From Hymenobacter armeniacus (GTDB lineage: Bacteria; Bacteroidota; Bacteroidia; Cytophagales; Hymenobacteraceae), in the NCBI RefSeq assembly GCF_014699055.1, contig NZ_JACXAC010000004.1:434001-498000 (forward strand): DNA of 64,000 bases, in the 5' to 3' direction. The translations under genes and the position numbers were made by a program. Positions 1-8,871 of the stretch are shown one piece after another; position 1 is the stretch's first letter; each line of letters begins with the position of its first letter. Under the pieces are notes generated by a model that saw only the letters and a list, made by a program, of their open reading frames with translations, did no database searches and was not told the origin of the DNA.

Positions 1-1
1 C

Positions 2-1021
2 TTTGGCGTCATCAAGCTCTGGTTTTACAAGCGGCCCAGCGGCTACCAGTACAATTCCAGCTGGAACCTGCCCGCGAACGTGACGCTGAAGCAGCTGGCG
101 CAGCACCCGTATTACCAAGCGGCTTTTGCCCAGCCGTTTTCCACCATCCTGCTCAGCACCAGCGCCGAGCAGGTGAACGACAAGTTGCCCACCGACCCCG
201 AAGGCCTTAAGCGCGAGGAAGCCGAATACTACGACCTCGCCCGGCACCTGCTGGAGCAGTACCGCGAACGCGACGTGCGGTTTGTGCTGCACAATTGGGA
301 GGGCGACTGGATTTTGCGGGGCGGCACCACCTGGGAGGCGCACTGGGGCCGCGTGGCCCCGCCCGCCGACGTGCCCGCCCGCCTCGAACGCATGCGGGCG
401 CTTTTCCGGGCCCGGCAGGCCGGCGTGAGCCGCGCCCGCGCCGCGGTGCCCGGCACCAAATGCCGCGTGTACCACGCCATTGAAGTCAACAAGGTGCTCG
501 ATGCCATGTACGGCGTGCCGGCCGTGACCACGCAGGTGCTGCCGTTCGTGGAAACCGACATGGTGTCCTGGTCGGCCTACGACGGTACCGATTTCGATAA
601 ATCGGGCGTGGACCTCTACAAGGGCATCGACTTCATCCGGCAGCACCTGAAGCTGACCGGCGCCGTGGAAAAAAAGGACGCCGTGTTTCTGGGGGAAATC
701 GGCATCCCGGAGATGGCCACCAAGAACCAGCCGCAGGAATTCCGGGCGCGGTGGGACGCCTACGTGGGCGTGGTGCTGGCCCAGGGCCTGCCGTTCATGG
801 TGCAGTGGGAGCTTTTCTGCAACGAAACCGCGCCCGGCGTGCAGTTGGCTCAGCCCGCCGCCACCACCACCAACCGCGACCTGAACGGCTTCTGGCTGAT
901 AAGGCCCGACGGCACCAAAAGCTACGTGATGAACTACTTCGACGAGCTGCTGCACCACGCCGGCGGCAAGCTGCCCCGGCCCCAGGACGCCACCGCCCAA
1001 GCCGGCGGCCAGCAGCCCTAG
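2..1021 (+). CDS. Partial secreted glycosidase-like protein, 5' end outside window
   Basis: The reading frame is open from base 2 to the stop at 1019-1021, so only the C-terminal 339 residues are present. GTG codons such as that at 80 are internal, because the frame continues upstream without a stop. The sequence looks like the C-terminal part of a TIM-barrel hydrolase: it has the segments VLHNWEGDW, GEIGIPE (a glutamate at the end of a probable strand) and FMVQWELFCNE, followed by a C-terminal region that would close the barrel. The pattern of an acidic residue in GEIG(I/V)PE resembles the nucleophile strand of clan A glycosidases, but no family can be assigned. It is followed after 169 bp by a lipoprotein gene on the same strand and probably belongs to the same catabolic cluster. 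The gene call is secure; the enzymatic role is inference. Confidence 0.6.
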   Translation, partial: FGVIKLWFYKRPSGYQYNSSWNLPANVTLKQLAQHPYYQAAFAQPFSTILLSTSAEQVNDKLPTDPEGLKREEAEYYDLARHLLEQYRERDVRFVLHNWEGDWILRGGTTWEAHWGRVAPPADVPARLERMRALFRARQAGVSRARAAVPGTKCRVYHAIEVNKVLDAMYGVPAVTTQVLPFVETDMVSWSAYDGTDFDKSGVDLYKGIDFIRQHLKLTGAVEKKDAVFLGEIGIPEMATKNQPQEFRARWDAYVGVVLAQGLPFMVQWELFCNETAPGVQLAQPAATTTNRDLNGFWLIRPDGTKSYVMNYFDELLHHAGGKLPRPQDATAQAGGQQP

Positions 1022-1190
1022 CCCCGGCGCGATTTGGTGAAAAATGAGTCCCCACGGCCTAGTCAGAAGCAGCCTGTTGTGCACGGGCATTTTCTGAAAA
1101 TGCTCCCGCACCACCCCGCCCGCAGGCGGCTGATTTTCCGGCCCGGCCGGCTTCTCCAGGCTTCTTTTTTCACCTAACCCTTTTTTCCCC

Positions 1191-1988
1191 ATGAACGTGC
1201 TGAAAAAACTGACGCCCTTGGCGTTGGCCGCCCTGACCACCTTTTCCTCCTGCGAGCGCAGCGCGGAGCCTGCCCCCCGCACCGCCGCGCCCCAGGGCCC
1301 GCTCACGCAGAACACCACCGATTTCATGACCGACGATTTCGACGCCGGCTGGACCAAGGACCTGGAGGGCGGCAGCTGGTGGTGGCAGTCGGCGGCGGGC
1401 ATCAACTGGGCCATCATTCACTCCACGGCCACCCAGAAAGGCCGGGCCGAGGTGTCGCGCTTCCTCACCCGCTACAACGGCGTGGACAACACGGTGACCA
1501 TCAAGGGAAAATTCAAGATGGAAACCACCGCCGACGGCTACGAGAACCTGGGCGGCTGGATTCTGCAATCCATGGCCTGGAGCTTCCAGGACCCCGCCGG
1601 CGTGACGCAGTACAAGCCCCTGGTGGTGGCCCGCATGCTGAAAGACCGGGTCGATTACCTGGTGTACGACTACGAGTGGGACGCCAACAACCACCCCGTG
1701 CCCAAGCCCGGCTACCCCATCATCAAGAACCTGAAAACCGGCGTCATGGCCGGCCAAACCATCGAGCTGGCCCTGAAAATCAACTTCAGCAAGGGCAGCA
1801 CCGGCTTCGTGCAGGCCAACCTCGACGGCGTGAACATGACGGCGGCTAATTATTCCGGCGTCACCTATCCCACCATTTTCCCCTCGGCCAACCAGCAAAT
1901 CCAGTGGAAAGGTGGCTGCTACGCGTCCTACGTGGGCGCCCACAACGCCAAAATCGGCCTGTACTACCTCTACACCGATGCCTACTAA
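1191..1988 (+). CDS. Secreted jelly-roll lipoprotein, possible polysaccharide lyase
   Basis: This is a 265-residue protein with a lipoprotein signal: a hydrophobic stretch ending in FSSCERS puts the lipidated cysteine near residue 21. The rest has alternating aromatic/hydrophobic strands typical of a concanavalin-like jelly roll, with FDAGW near the start and KIGLYYLYTDAY at the C terminus. The ending and overall size resemble the heparin lyase I / glucuronan lyase type of fold (Polysacc_lyase), but no catalytic residues can be fixed by eye. It may equally be a carbohydrate-binding or 3-keto-disaccharide hydrolase-type domain. It sits between a glycosidase-like gene and a sugar symporter. A long palindromic repeat follows directly after its stop. 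ATG at 1191 is chosen because it begins the signal peptide. Confidence 0.6.
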   Translation: MNVLKKLTPLALAALTTFSSCERSAEPAPRTAAPQGPLTQNTTDFMTDDFDAGWTKDLEGGSWWWQSAAGINWAIIHSTATQKGRAEVSRFLTRYNGVDNTVTIKGKFKMETTADGYENLGGWILQSMAWSFQDPAGVTQYKPLVVARMLKDRVDYLVYDYEWDANNHPVPKPGYPIIKNLKTGVMAGQTIELALKINFSKGSTGFVQANLDGVNMTAANYSGVTYPTIFPSANQQIQWKGGCYASYVGAHNAKIGLYYLYTDAY

Positions 1989-1990
1989 AA

Positions 1991-2089
1991 CGTCATGCAG
2001 AGCGTAGCGAAGCATCTCGCGTGGGGTAGTAACTCAATCAAAAGAGTTAGTTGCCCCACGCGAGATGCTTCGCTACGCTCTGCATGACG
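1991..2089. repeat. Long palindromic intergenic repeat (36-bp perfect arms)
   Basis: Bases 1991-2026 are repeated as an exact reverse complement at 2054-2089. Weaker pairing continues into a short A-rich loop (AACTC.../...GAGTT). The arms begin CGTCATGCAGAGCGTAGC. It lies 2 bp after the stop of the jelly-roll lipoprotein gene and about 60 bp before the symporter start. Its position fits either a transcript-stabilising hairpin or terminator without a T tract, or one copy of a dispersed palindromic repeat family. Only one copy is in this window. Confidence 0.85.
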
Positions 2090-2150
2090 AGCTAAGCAAG
2101 CCATTGCCGAATTGCCAAACGGCTTATTCCCGCTGAAACCTTCCCCACTT

Positions 2151-3443
2151 ATGCAAACCGCCGTTACCCCTTCCCCCGCCTTGCCGTCCGTCGCGGCGGC
2201 GCCCTCGTTCATTGAGCGGAAATACGTCCCGACGCTCGTTTTCGTCACCTCGCTGTTCATGCTCTGGGGCATTGCCATCACCATGGGCGACGTGCTCAAC
2301 AAGCACTTCCAGAACGTATTGCAGGTGTCAAAGGCCGATTCGGGGCTGGTGCAGTTTTCCATTTTCGGCGCCTACGCCGTGATGGGCATCCCGGCCGGGC
2401 TGTTCATGAAGCGGTTTGGCTACAAAAACGGCGTGCTGCTGGGCCTGGGGCTGTATTCGCTGGGTGCGTTCCTGTTCGTGCCGGCGGCCAATGCGGGCTC
2501 GTTCGGTTTGTTCCGCGGCGCACTGTTTGTGCTGGCCTGCGGGCTGGCCACGCTCGAAGCGGTGGCCCACCCCTTCATGGCCGCGCTGGGCGACCAGCGC
2601 ACCAGCGACCAGCGGCTGAATTTCGCGCAGTCCTTCAACGGCCTTGGGGCCGTAATTGGGCCGCTCCTCGGCAGCTACTTCATCCTGAACGGCACCTCCG
2701 CTACCGGCGATTTAACCTCGGTCAAAACCCTGTACGTGGTGATTGGCAGCGTCATTCTGGCCATTGCCGTGGCCTTCGCCTTCCTGAAGGTGCCGGCCCT
2801 GCAGGACGCCCACGCCGCCGAGGCACACGCCGAAACCGAGGCCGGCTTCTACGCCGGCACGCCCGAAACGGTGGCCGCCCCCCGGAAGCTGCTGCAGCAC
2901 GCGCACTTCCGCTGGGCCTGGCTGGCGCAGTTTCTCAACGTGGCGGCGCAGGGCGGCACCTGGGCCTTTTTCATCAACTACGGGGTGGAGAAAATGCACT
3001 TCAGCGACGCCACGGCGGCCGGCTACTTCTCGCTCTTCATGGTGCTGATGATGAGCGGGCGCTTCGTGGGCACGTTCCTGATGCGCTACATCGCGCCGAA
3101 CAAGCTGCTGGCGGCCTTCGCGCTGGCCAACGTGCTGATGTGCGTCATCGTGGCCCAAAGCTGGGGCTGGCCCTCGTTCATCGCGCTGCTGCTGATTAAT
3201 TTCTTCTTCAGCATCATGTTCCCCACCATTTTCTCGCTGGGCATCAAGGACCTGGGGCCGCACACGCCGCAGGCCTCGTCCATACTGGTGATGGCCGTGG
3301 CGGGCGGGGCCGTGTTCCCCTACTTGATGGGCAAAATCGCCAACCACGACATCGCGGCGGCTTATTACCTGCCCATCATCTGCTACGCTTTCATCGCCCT
3401 GTTTGGCGCGCGGCTCTACAAAGTGGCGCACAAAACCGCCTGA
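2151..3443 (+). CDS. FucP-type major facilitator sugar/H+ symporter
   Basis: This 430-residue inner-membrane transporter of the major facilitator superfamily resembles the L-fucose/glucose-galactose permease group. It shows the typical start (LVFVTSLFMLWGIAITMGDVLN), where FucP-like proteins read FxxWGxxxxxxDxL, followed by KRFGYKNGVLLGL after the second helix and a long run of hydrophobic segments forming about 12 helices. A hydrophilic, Ala/Glu-rich loop (around HAAEAHAETEAGF) separates the two halves. The ATG at 2151 is chosen over an in-frame start at 2112 because conserved sequence begins only after it. A ROK kinase and an isomerase-like cupin follow within 40 bp each, so the imported sugar is probably phosphorylated and isomerised at once. 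The exact substrate is not readable from sequence. Confidence 0.88.
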   Translation: MQTAVTPSPALPSVAAAPSFIERKYVPTLVFVTSLFMLWGIAITMGDVLNKHFQNVLQVSKADSGLVQFSIFGAYAVMGIPAGLFMKRFGYKNGVLLGLGLYSLGAFLFVPAANAGSFGLFRGALFVLACGLATLEAVAHPFMAALGDQRTSDQRLNFAQSFNGLGAVIGPLLGSYFILNGTSATGDLTSVKTLYVVIGSVILAIAVAFAFLKVPALQDAHAAEAHAETEAGFYAGTPETVAAPRKLLQHAHFRWAWLAQFLNVAAQGGTWAFFINYGVEKMHFSDATAAGYFSLFMVLMMSGRFVGTFLMRYIAPNKLLAAFALANVLMCVIVAQSWGWPSFIALLLINFFFSIMFPTIFSLGIKDLGPHTPQASSILVMAVAGGAVFPYLMGKIANHDIAAAYYLPIICYAFIALFGARLYKVAHKTA

Positions 3444-3480
3444 TTTCTACTACCCGCGCAAACGCGCATCTATTACCTGC

Positions 3481-4410
3481 ATGAACGGTTTTCAACGCAA
3501 CGCCACCCTCTGGGGCCTGGACCTGGGAGGTACTAAAATCGAGGGCATCGTCCTCAAATCGGCGCAGGAACCGGAAGTCCTGTTCCGCGACCGGCTGCCC
3601 ACCGGCGCGGACAAGGGCTACGAGCACGTGCTGGGCCAGATTCAGCAGCTGGTGGAGCACATGGAGCAGTCCGTGGGCAGCAAGGCCAGCAGCCTGGGGC
3701 TGGCCACGCCCGGCACCCTGGTGCCCCGCACCGGCCTAATGAAAAACAGCAACGCACTCTGCCTCAACGGCCAGCCGATGAAGGCGGATTTGGAAAAGCG
3801 GCTCGGCATTCGGGTCGAAATGGCCAACGATGCCAACTGCTTCGCGCTGGCCGAAACCCGGCTGGGCGTGGTCAGGCAGCAGTTTCCCCACGCCAAAGTG
3901 GTGTTCGGCATCATTCTGGGCACCGGCGTGGGCGGCGGGCTGGTGGTGAACGGCCACGCGCTGGAAGGCTTCCACGGCCTGGCCGGCGAGTGGGGCCACA
4001 ATTTCCTCAACGAAGCCGACGGCGCGCGCTGCCACTGCGGCAAAACCGGCTGCAACGAAAGCATCCTGGCCGGCCCGGCGCTACAGCGCCATTACGCCAC
4101 GCTCACCGGCCATCCCCGCTCCCTGAAGGAAATCACCGAGCGCGCCGCCGCCGGCCGCGACCCAGCCGCCGAAGCCACCGTGCAACGCCTGGTCAGCTAC
4201 TTCGGCCGGGCGCTGGGCACGGTGGTCAACATCGTCGACCCCGACGTCATCGTCATCGGCGGGGGCGTGGGCAACATCGACCGCCTCTACACCGAGGGCG
4301 TGAGCCAGGTAGCGCTCTACGTGTTCGACCACGTGTTTGAAACGCCCGTCGTGAAGCCCCAGCTGGGCGACAGCGCCGGCGTGTTTGGCGCGGCCTACCT
4401 CGTGGCGTAG
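3481..4410 (+). CDS. ROK-family sugar kinase
   Basis: This 309-residue cytoplasmic kinase would phosphorylate a hexose (glucose, fructose, mannose or N-acetylhexosamine) using ATP. The N terminus carries the ATP-phosphate loop LGLDLGGTKIEG-like motif (LDLGGTKIEG, residues about 13-22). The ROK signature is present with the zinc-binding cluster CHCGKTGCNE near residue 184, and the glycine-rich GTGVGGGLVVNG lies before it. The catalytic aspartate is expected in the MANDANCFAL segment. The start at ATG 3481 begins the conserved domain; the frame extends upstream to 3403 but overlaps the symporter stop. It lies 37 bp after the symporter and 36 bp before the cupin gene, so the three very probably form one transcript. 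Specificity cannot be told from sequence. Confidence 0.9.
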   Translation: MNGFQRNATLWGLDLGGTKIEGIVLKSAQEPEVLFRDRLPTGADKGYEHVLGQIQQLVEHMEQSVGSKASSLGLATPGTLVPRTGLMKNSNALCLNGQPMKADLEKRLGIRVEMANDANCFALAETRLGVVRQQFPHAKVVFGIILGTGVGGGLVVNGHALEGFHGLAGEWGHNFLNEADGARCHCGKTGCNESILAGPALQRHYATLTGHPRSLKEITERAAAGRDPAAEATVQRLVSYFGRALGTVVNIVDPDVIVIGGGVGNIDRLYTEGVSQVALYVFDHVFETPVVKPQLGDSAGVFGAAYLVA

Positions 4411-4446
4411 GTCCGTATTTTCTTGTCTTTAATTTTCAATTCCTGA

Positions 4447-4947
4447 ATGGATAACCCGATTAAGCAAGCACTATTTCAGCGGACGGCCGCCCACCTCCAG
4501 GACCAGGGCTTTGCCATTGCCGCGCAGGACGATGCCCGGCCCTGGGGCGGCTTCTTTGTGATTGACGAAGCCCAGGCCCAGGCGTTTGCCGATGCCTATT
4601 TTGAGGGTTTGTCGGCTGATTCGCTGCGCATTGCCGGCAAGCTCAGTCCCAAAATTCTGATAGTGGCCCCCGGGCAGCGGCTCTCGTGGCAGTACCACCA
4701 CCGCCGGGCCGAAATCTGGCAGGTGGTGCACGGCCCCGTGGGCGTGGCCACCAGCGACACCGACGAGCAGGGCGCGGTGAAAAGCTACGCGGCCGGCGAG
4801 CGCATCGTGCTGCGGCAGGGCGAGCGGCACCGCCTCGTGGGTCTGCAGAGCTGGGGCGTGCTGGCCGAAATCTGGCAGCATACTGACGCCGAAAATCCGT
4901 CGGATGAAAGCGACATTGTGCGCGTGCAGGACGATTACGGCCGCTAG
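4447..4947 (+). CDS. Cupin, mannose-6-phosphate isomerase type II-like
   Basis: This 166-residue single-domain cupin resembles the C-terminal isomerase domain of type II phosphomannose isomerases. PWGGFFV near residue 31 matches the PWG start of that domain. The first cupin motif is seen as VAPGQRLSWQYHHRRAEIW, with the two histidines and glutamate of the metal site, and the second as GERHRLVGL. The C-terminal SDIVRVQDDYGR is the classic end of this family. It would interconvert mannose-6-phosphate (or a related aldose phosphate) and the ketose form, using the product of the ROK kinase encoded 36 bp upstream. A free-sugar isomerase role is an alternative. The following secreted-protein gene starts 37 bp downstream. 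Confidence 0.85.
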   Translation: MDNPIKQALFQRTAAHLQDQGFAIAAQDDARPWGGFFVIDEAQAQAFADAYFEGLSADSLRIAGKLSPKILIVAPGQRLSWQYHHRRAEIWQVVHGPVGVATSDTDEQGAVKSYAAGERIVLRQGERHRLVGLQSWGVLAEIWQHTDAENPSDESDIVRVQDDYGR

Positions 4948-4984
4948 CCTTAGCCGTCAATTTCCCTAATCCTCGTTACCCGTA

Positions 4985-6781
4985 ATGGTCAAACGCCTCA
5001 CGCTCTGCGGCCTGCTGCTTGCCCTGGGCGCGCACGCCCAGCCCACCAAGCCGCTGCGCTACTGGAACCAGAACACCAAGCTGATTCCCTGGCGGGCGCC
5101 GCTCACGCCCAAGCTCAGCGCCCTGGAATACCTCGACCTCGACCACGACGGCGACCCCGACGTGCTGAAAGGCGTGATGAACGAATCCGTCCCCTTCCTC
5201 TGGATTGACGACGACGACGACATGAAAAAGGGCGACCTGGAGGGCGACACCGACAGCGACTGCCTGCTGCTGGACCTGAACCGCAACGGCGTGTTTGCCG
5301 GGCCGGAAGACATCAGCATCGACTGGAACGACGAGGACGGCGACGGCCAGGCCGACGTGCAATTGGTGGTGAAAAACGACAAGCCCTCGAAGGAAAACTA
5401 CTTCGACTGGGGCGCCGATTTCATGTATGTCATGGACTTCGACCACGACCACATCCTCAATTTCATCGACTGGAACCTGCTAAATGTGCAGGCCTGGGAT
5501 AAGCACGGCATCAGCAACTTCTTCACCGACTACCACGGCAACTCCTTGTTTCTGAAGATGCACGGCTCCAGCTACCGCATCGCCGACCTGCGCTACAACT
5601 GGGAAAACCCGTTCATCTTCTACGACAAGGACGGCGACGGCCTCAGCGAAATGGCCATCCGGCTGGTCGATACGCCCATCTTCAAAAAAGCCACCGGCGA
5701 CGACCCGCTGTTTCAGGGGCAGAAGGAGGAAGTGGCCATCAAGTTCGGGCAGAAAATCGACCACGTGTCGATGACCTTCGACCTGGACAACGACAATGCC
5801 CCCGGCAACGAGTTCGACTTCGACCTGAGCCTGAATTTACGCGGCCCCGGCTTCGACTACAGCGACCAGAAGCACCCCTTCAAGAGCCTCAAGGGCCTGC
5901 CGGCCGCCGATAAATTCTTCTACGACGCCCGCTGGCGCCAGGGCGGCGAGCTGATTTACCCGGACCAGGACGCGGCCTGGGGCCTGATTTTCGGCCGCGG
6001 CCAGTGGAACCAGTGCACCTTCGTGTTTGACGAGGACGACGACTGCAACCGCTGGGAGCGGGTGGAGTTCTACGAGCCCAAGGACCTGTTCAAAGTAGGC
6101 AAAAACAACGGCGGCCTCGATAACAACCCGCAGGCCGACGCGGCCGGCGACCGGGGCGAGTGGGACGCGGACTTTTCGGGTCAGGGCCAGCTGTACGTGG
6201 GCGCGTTTGATGGCCGCCTGCACCTGTACGGCGCCGAGTGGGGTGCCTGGCGCACCGACCAGATGGCCTTTTCCTACCAGGGCTTTGGGGGGCTGTATAA
6301 CCGCTACCGGCCCGAGCGCAGCCAGCGCGACCCGGAGGGTTTTGCCACCATCAAGTACACAGATTCCGATAACAACGGCTTTCTTGACGTTATCGAGTAC
6401 GACCTCGACGGCGATACCAAGTTTGAGGAAAAAGTCTCCCTGAAACAGCTGGGCCTGGACGACCGCCGCGAGGTAATCAAAACCAGTAAAAACGAGTATG
6501 CCGACTTCCAAGGCCTGTTTAAGGGCGTGGCGGAAGGCATGTGGGCGCGGGCCAACGAGGCCGTGGCCATTGCCCGCAAGCACGGCCTGAGCACCAGCCA
6601 CTACGCCTTCTACCAGCAGCCGCACAGCCTGCACCAGCAGTACGAGTACGGCTTCTGGCTGAACTTTTACCTCTACCAGGACCTGCGCCACCTGGCCCGG
6701 TTGAAAAACGACAAAGCCCTGCTCAAAACCCTGGACAAGGCCTACTACTCGGGCAACTGGAAACTGATTAACCCAAGCTGA
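4985..6781 (+). CDS. Secreted Asp-rich protein with EF-hand/dockerin-like loops
   Basis: This 598-residue protein starts with a short signal peptide (ends near HAQPTKP, residue about 20). It matches no enzyme family I recognise. Its most visible property is many acidic loops of the calcium-binding type: DLDHDGDPDV, a very acidic stretch around IDDDDDMKKGD, WNDEDGDGQADV, FDHDHI, YDKDGDGLSEM, DSDNNGFLD and DLDGDTKFEE. These read like DxDxDG loops of EF-hands, thrombospondin type 3 or FG-GAP repeats, spread through the whole chain rather than grouped. A helical, Lys/Leu-rich segment forms the C terminus. It lies between the cupin and the heparinase II/III gene on the same strand, so a role in binding or processing an acidic polysaccharide with calcium is a reasonable inference but unproven. 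Confidence 0.7.
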   Translation: MVKRLTLCGLLLALGAHAQPTKPLRYWNQNTKLIPWRAPLTPKLSALEYLDLDHDGDPDVLKGVMNESVPFLWIDDDDDMKKGDLEGDTDSDCLLLDLNRNGVFAGPEDISIDWNDEDGDGQADVQLVVKNDKPSKENYFDWGADFMYVMDFDHDHILNFIDWNLLNVQAWDKHGISNFFTDYHGNSLFLKMHGSSYRIADLRYNWENPFIFYDKDGDGLSEMAIRLVDTPIFKKATGDDPLFQGQKEEVAIKFGQKIDHVSMTFDLDNDNAPGNEFDFDLSLNLRGPGFDYSDQKHPFKSLKGLPAADKFFYDARWRQGGELIYPDQDAAWGLIFGRGQWNQCTFVFDEDDDCNRWERVEFYEPKDLFKVGKNNGGLDNNPQADAAGDRGEWDADFSGQGQLYVGAFDGRLHLYGAEWGAWRTDQMAFSYQGFGGLYNRYRPERSQRDPEGFATIKYTDSDNNGFLDVIEYDLDGDTKFEEKVSLKQLGLDDRREVIKTSKNEYADFQGLFKGVAEGMWARANEAVAIARKHGLSTSHYAFYQQPHSLHQQYEYGFWLNFYLYQDLRHLARLKNDKALLKTLDKAYYSGNWKLINPS

Positions 6782-6843
6782 GCCTAACCGGCGAACCTGG
6801 CGCCAACGGCCCCGCTCGCCCGGCCGCCCCGCTTCCCACTGAA

Positions 6844-8835
6844 ATGATAAAACACGCTCTGTTCACCATTGCCGCGGCGGCCGCGCTGCTGGCCTCGCCC
6901 ACGGCGGCCACCGCTGCCGGGGCAAAGCCGACAGTGCCCGCACCTGCGGCCGACTCCATCACGCCTGCCCAGGTCAGGCTGCGCTTCGACCAGGCCAGGC
7001 AAGCCGGCGTGCATCCCCGGCTGTTCTTTGCCGCGGCCGATATCCAGCGCATCAAAACCCTGCGCCAACAACGCGACCCGTTTGTGCTCATGGCCTTCGA
7101 GCAAATGCAGCAGGAGGCCGATGCGACCCTGAAGGAGCCCTTGCTGGACTATGCCCTCGATGATGCCAAGCTCCGCATTCCGGCCATTCACCGCTTTGCC
7201 GGGCAGCTGCCCAAGCTGGTGCTCATGTACCAGCTCACGGGCGAGAAAAAGTACGCCGACCGCTGCTGGGCCCAGCTGGAAAAGCAGGCGCACTACCCCG
7301 ACTGGGGTGCCGACCGGCACTTTCTCGACACCGGCATCGGGGCTTTCAGCTTCGCCCTGGCCTACGACGGCCTGCACGACTACCTGATGGAGGCGCAGCG
7401 GGCCGAGTTGCGCGCGGGCGTGCTCCGGCACGCGCTCCAGCCCGGCCAGCAGCAGATGGAGCGCAACGCCTGGTGGCACAAGGCCAACCACAACTGGAAC
7501 GGCATCTGCCACGGCGGCCTGCTGATGGCGGCCCTGGCCATGTTCGAAGCCGACCCGGCCAACATGAGCCAAGTGGTGTCGCTGGCCGCCAACGCGCTGC
7601 CGCTGTACCTGCGAGAGTTCGAGCCCGATGGGCAAAGCGAGGAAGGCCTGATGTACTGGAGCTACGGCCTGATGTACACCACCGTGGCCCTGGAAGCCAT
7701 GGAGCGGGCCCTGGGCACCAGCTTCGGCCTGGCCGACCGGCCCGGCCTGCGCAAGGCCGGCTGGTTTCCCATCTACATGTCGGGGCCGGCGGTGGGGCTG
7801 AGCATCGGCGACGACCCGCTGAAAAACAGCCGCGGCGCCACGTTTTTCTGGTTTGCCCGGCACTACCACGACGCGCCCCTGGCCAAGGCCCAATACGAAC
7901 TGGCCCTGGAAAACAAGGCCCCCGTGTGGCACGACATCCTGTACTACGACCCTGCGCTGGTGAAGGCGGCCACCACCGGCAAGAAGGTGAGCCTCGACAA
8001 CCACATTCGCAAGATTGAAGTGATGTCGCTGCGGGAAAACTGGACCAAGGACGCCCTGTACATTGCCCTGCACGGCGGCAACAATAACGCCAACCACGGC
8101 CACCTCGACGCCGGCACCTTCGACATTCAGGCGCTGGGTGAAACCTGGGCCTACGGCGCCCTGGGCAGCGACAACTACACCTATCCCGGCTACTTTTCCA
8201 AGACCACCCAGCCGGCCTACACCGACGCGCCCGCCGCCCAGGCCGAAGCCGGCCGCTGGCACTTCTACCGCCTGCGGGCCGAGGGCAAAAACTGCCTGGC
8301 GTTCAACCCCGGCACCCGCCCCGACCAGGACCCCATGGGCGCGGCCACGCTACTGGATTCCGGCTCGTCGGAGCAGAAAAGCTTTTTTGTCGTGGATTTG
8401 TCGAGCCCCTATAAGCGGGACGTGACGTCCTACCACCGGGGCATTCTGCTGGACCGCACCCGCCGCACCATCACGGTGCAGGACGAGCTGAAGGCCCGGC
8501 AGGGCGCTGACATCTGGTGGAGCATGCACACCAAGGCCGCCATTGAGGTGACGGAAAACGGGCGCGGGGCCATCCTCCGGCTGGGCGATAAGAAGATGGG
8601 CGCCCGCATCGTGTCGCCCGGCCCGGCGTCGTTTCAAGTGCTGGCGGCCACTTACCTGCCCGGCGAGGCATTTCCGCTCACCAAAAACTCCCCCAATGCC
8701 GGCTTCCGGAAGCTGGCCATCGAGCTGAAAGGCGTGGATGCGGCCAACATCCGGGTGGAATTTTACCCCATCACCCCAGGCGCCACCGCCAAACCAAAAA
8801 AGCCCACGGGCTTTCAGCCGATGGCAAGCTGGTAG
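6844..8835 (+). CDS. Heparinase II/III-family polysaccharide lyase (periplasmic)
   Basis: This 663-residue secreted enzyme has an Ala-rich signal peptide without a lipobox (residues 1-25). An N-terminal alpha/alpha toroid domain (about 50-380) begins with HPRLFFAAADI and contains NHNWNGICHGG, where Asn/His residues line the active site in this superfamily. The C-terminal heparinase II/III beta-sandwich (about 400-650) carries LHGGNNNANHGHLDAGTF, the conserved His/Asp motif. These enzymes cleave uronic-acid glycosidic bonds by beta-elimination (PL12, 15, 17, 21 and relatives); which polymer is used here is unknown. It is a clear paralogue of the lipoprotein at 22177-24270. It closes the first run of + strand genes and is followed by a palindromic repeat and a converging regulator gene. 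Confidence 0.88.
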   Translation: MIKHALFTIAAAAALLASPTAATAAGAKPTVPAPAADSITPAQVRLRFDQARQAGVHPRLFFAAADIQRIKTLRQQRDPFVLMAFEQMQQEADATLKEPLLDYALDDAKLRIPAIHRFAGQLPKLVLMYQLTGEKKYADRCWAQLEKQAHYPDWGADRHFLDTGIGAFSFALAYDGLHDYLMEAQRAELRAGVLRHALQPGQQQMERNAWWHKANHNWNGICHGGLLMAALAMFEADPANMSQVVSLAANALPLYLREFEPDGQSEEGLMYWSYGLMYTTVALEAMERALGTSFGLADRPGLRKAGWFPIYMSGPAVGLSIGDDPLKNSRGATFFWFARHYHDAPLAKAQYELALENKAPVWHDILYYDPALVKAATTGKKVSLDNHIRKIEVMSLRENWTKDALYIALHGGNNNANHGHLDAGTFDIQALGETWAYGALGSDNYTYPGYFSKTTQPAYTDAPAAQAEAGRWHFYRLRAEGKNCLAFNPGTRPDQDPMGAATLLDSGSSEQKSFFVVDLSSPYKRDVTSYHRGILLDRTRRTITVQDELKARQGADIWWSMHTKAAIEVTENGRGAILRLGDKKMGARIVSPGPASFQVLAATYLPGEAFPLTKNSPNAGFRKLAIELKGVDAANIRVEFYPITPGATAKPKKPTGFQPMASW

Positions 8836-8871
8836 CTAGCTTTGGATGCGGCTTGGGTTCGACGGCTGGAG

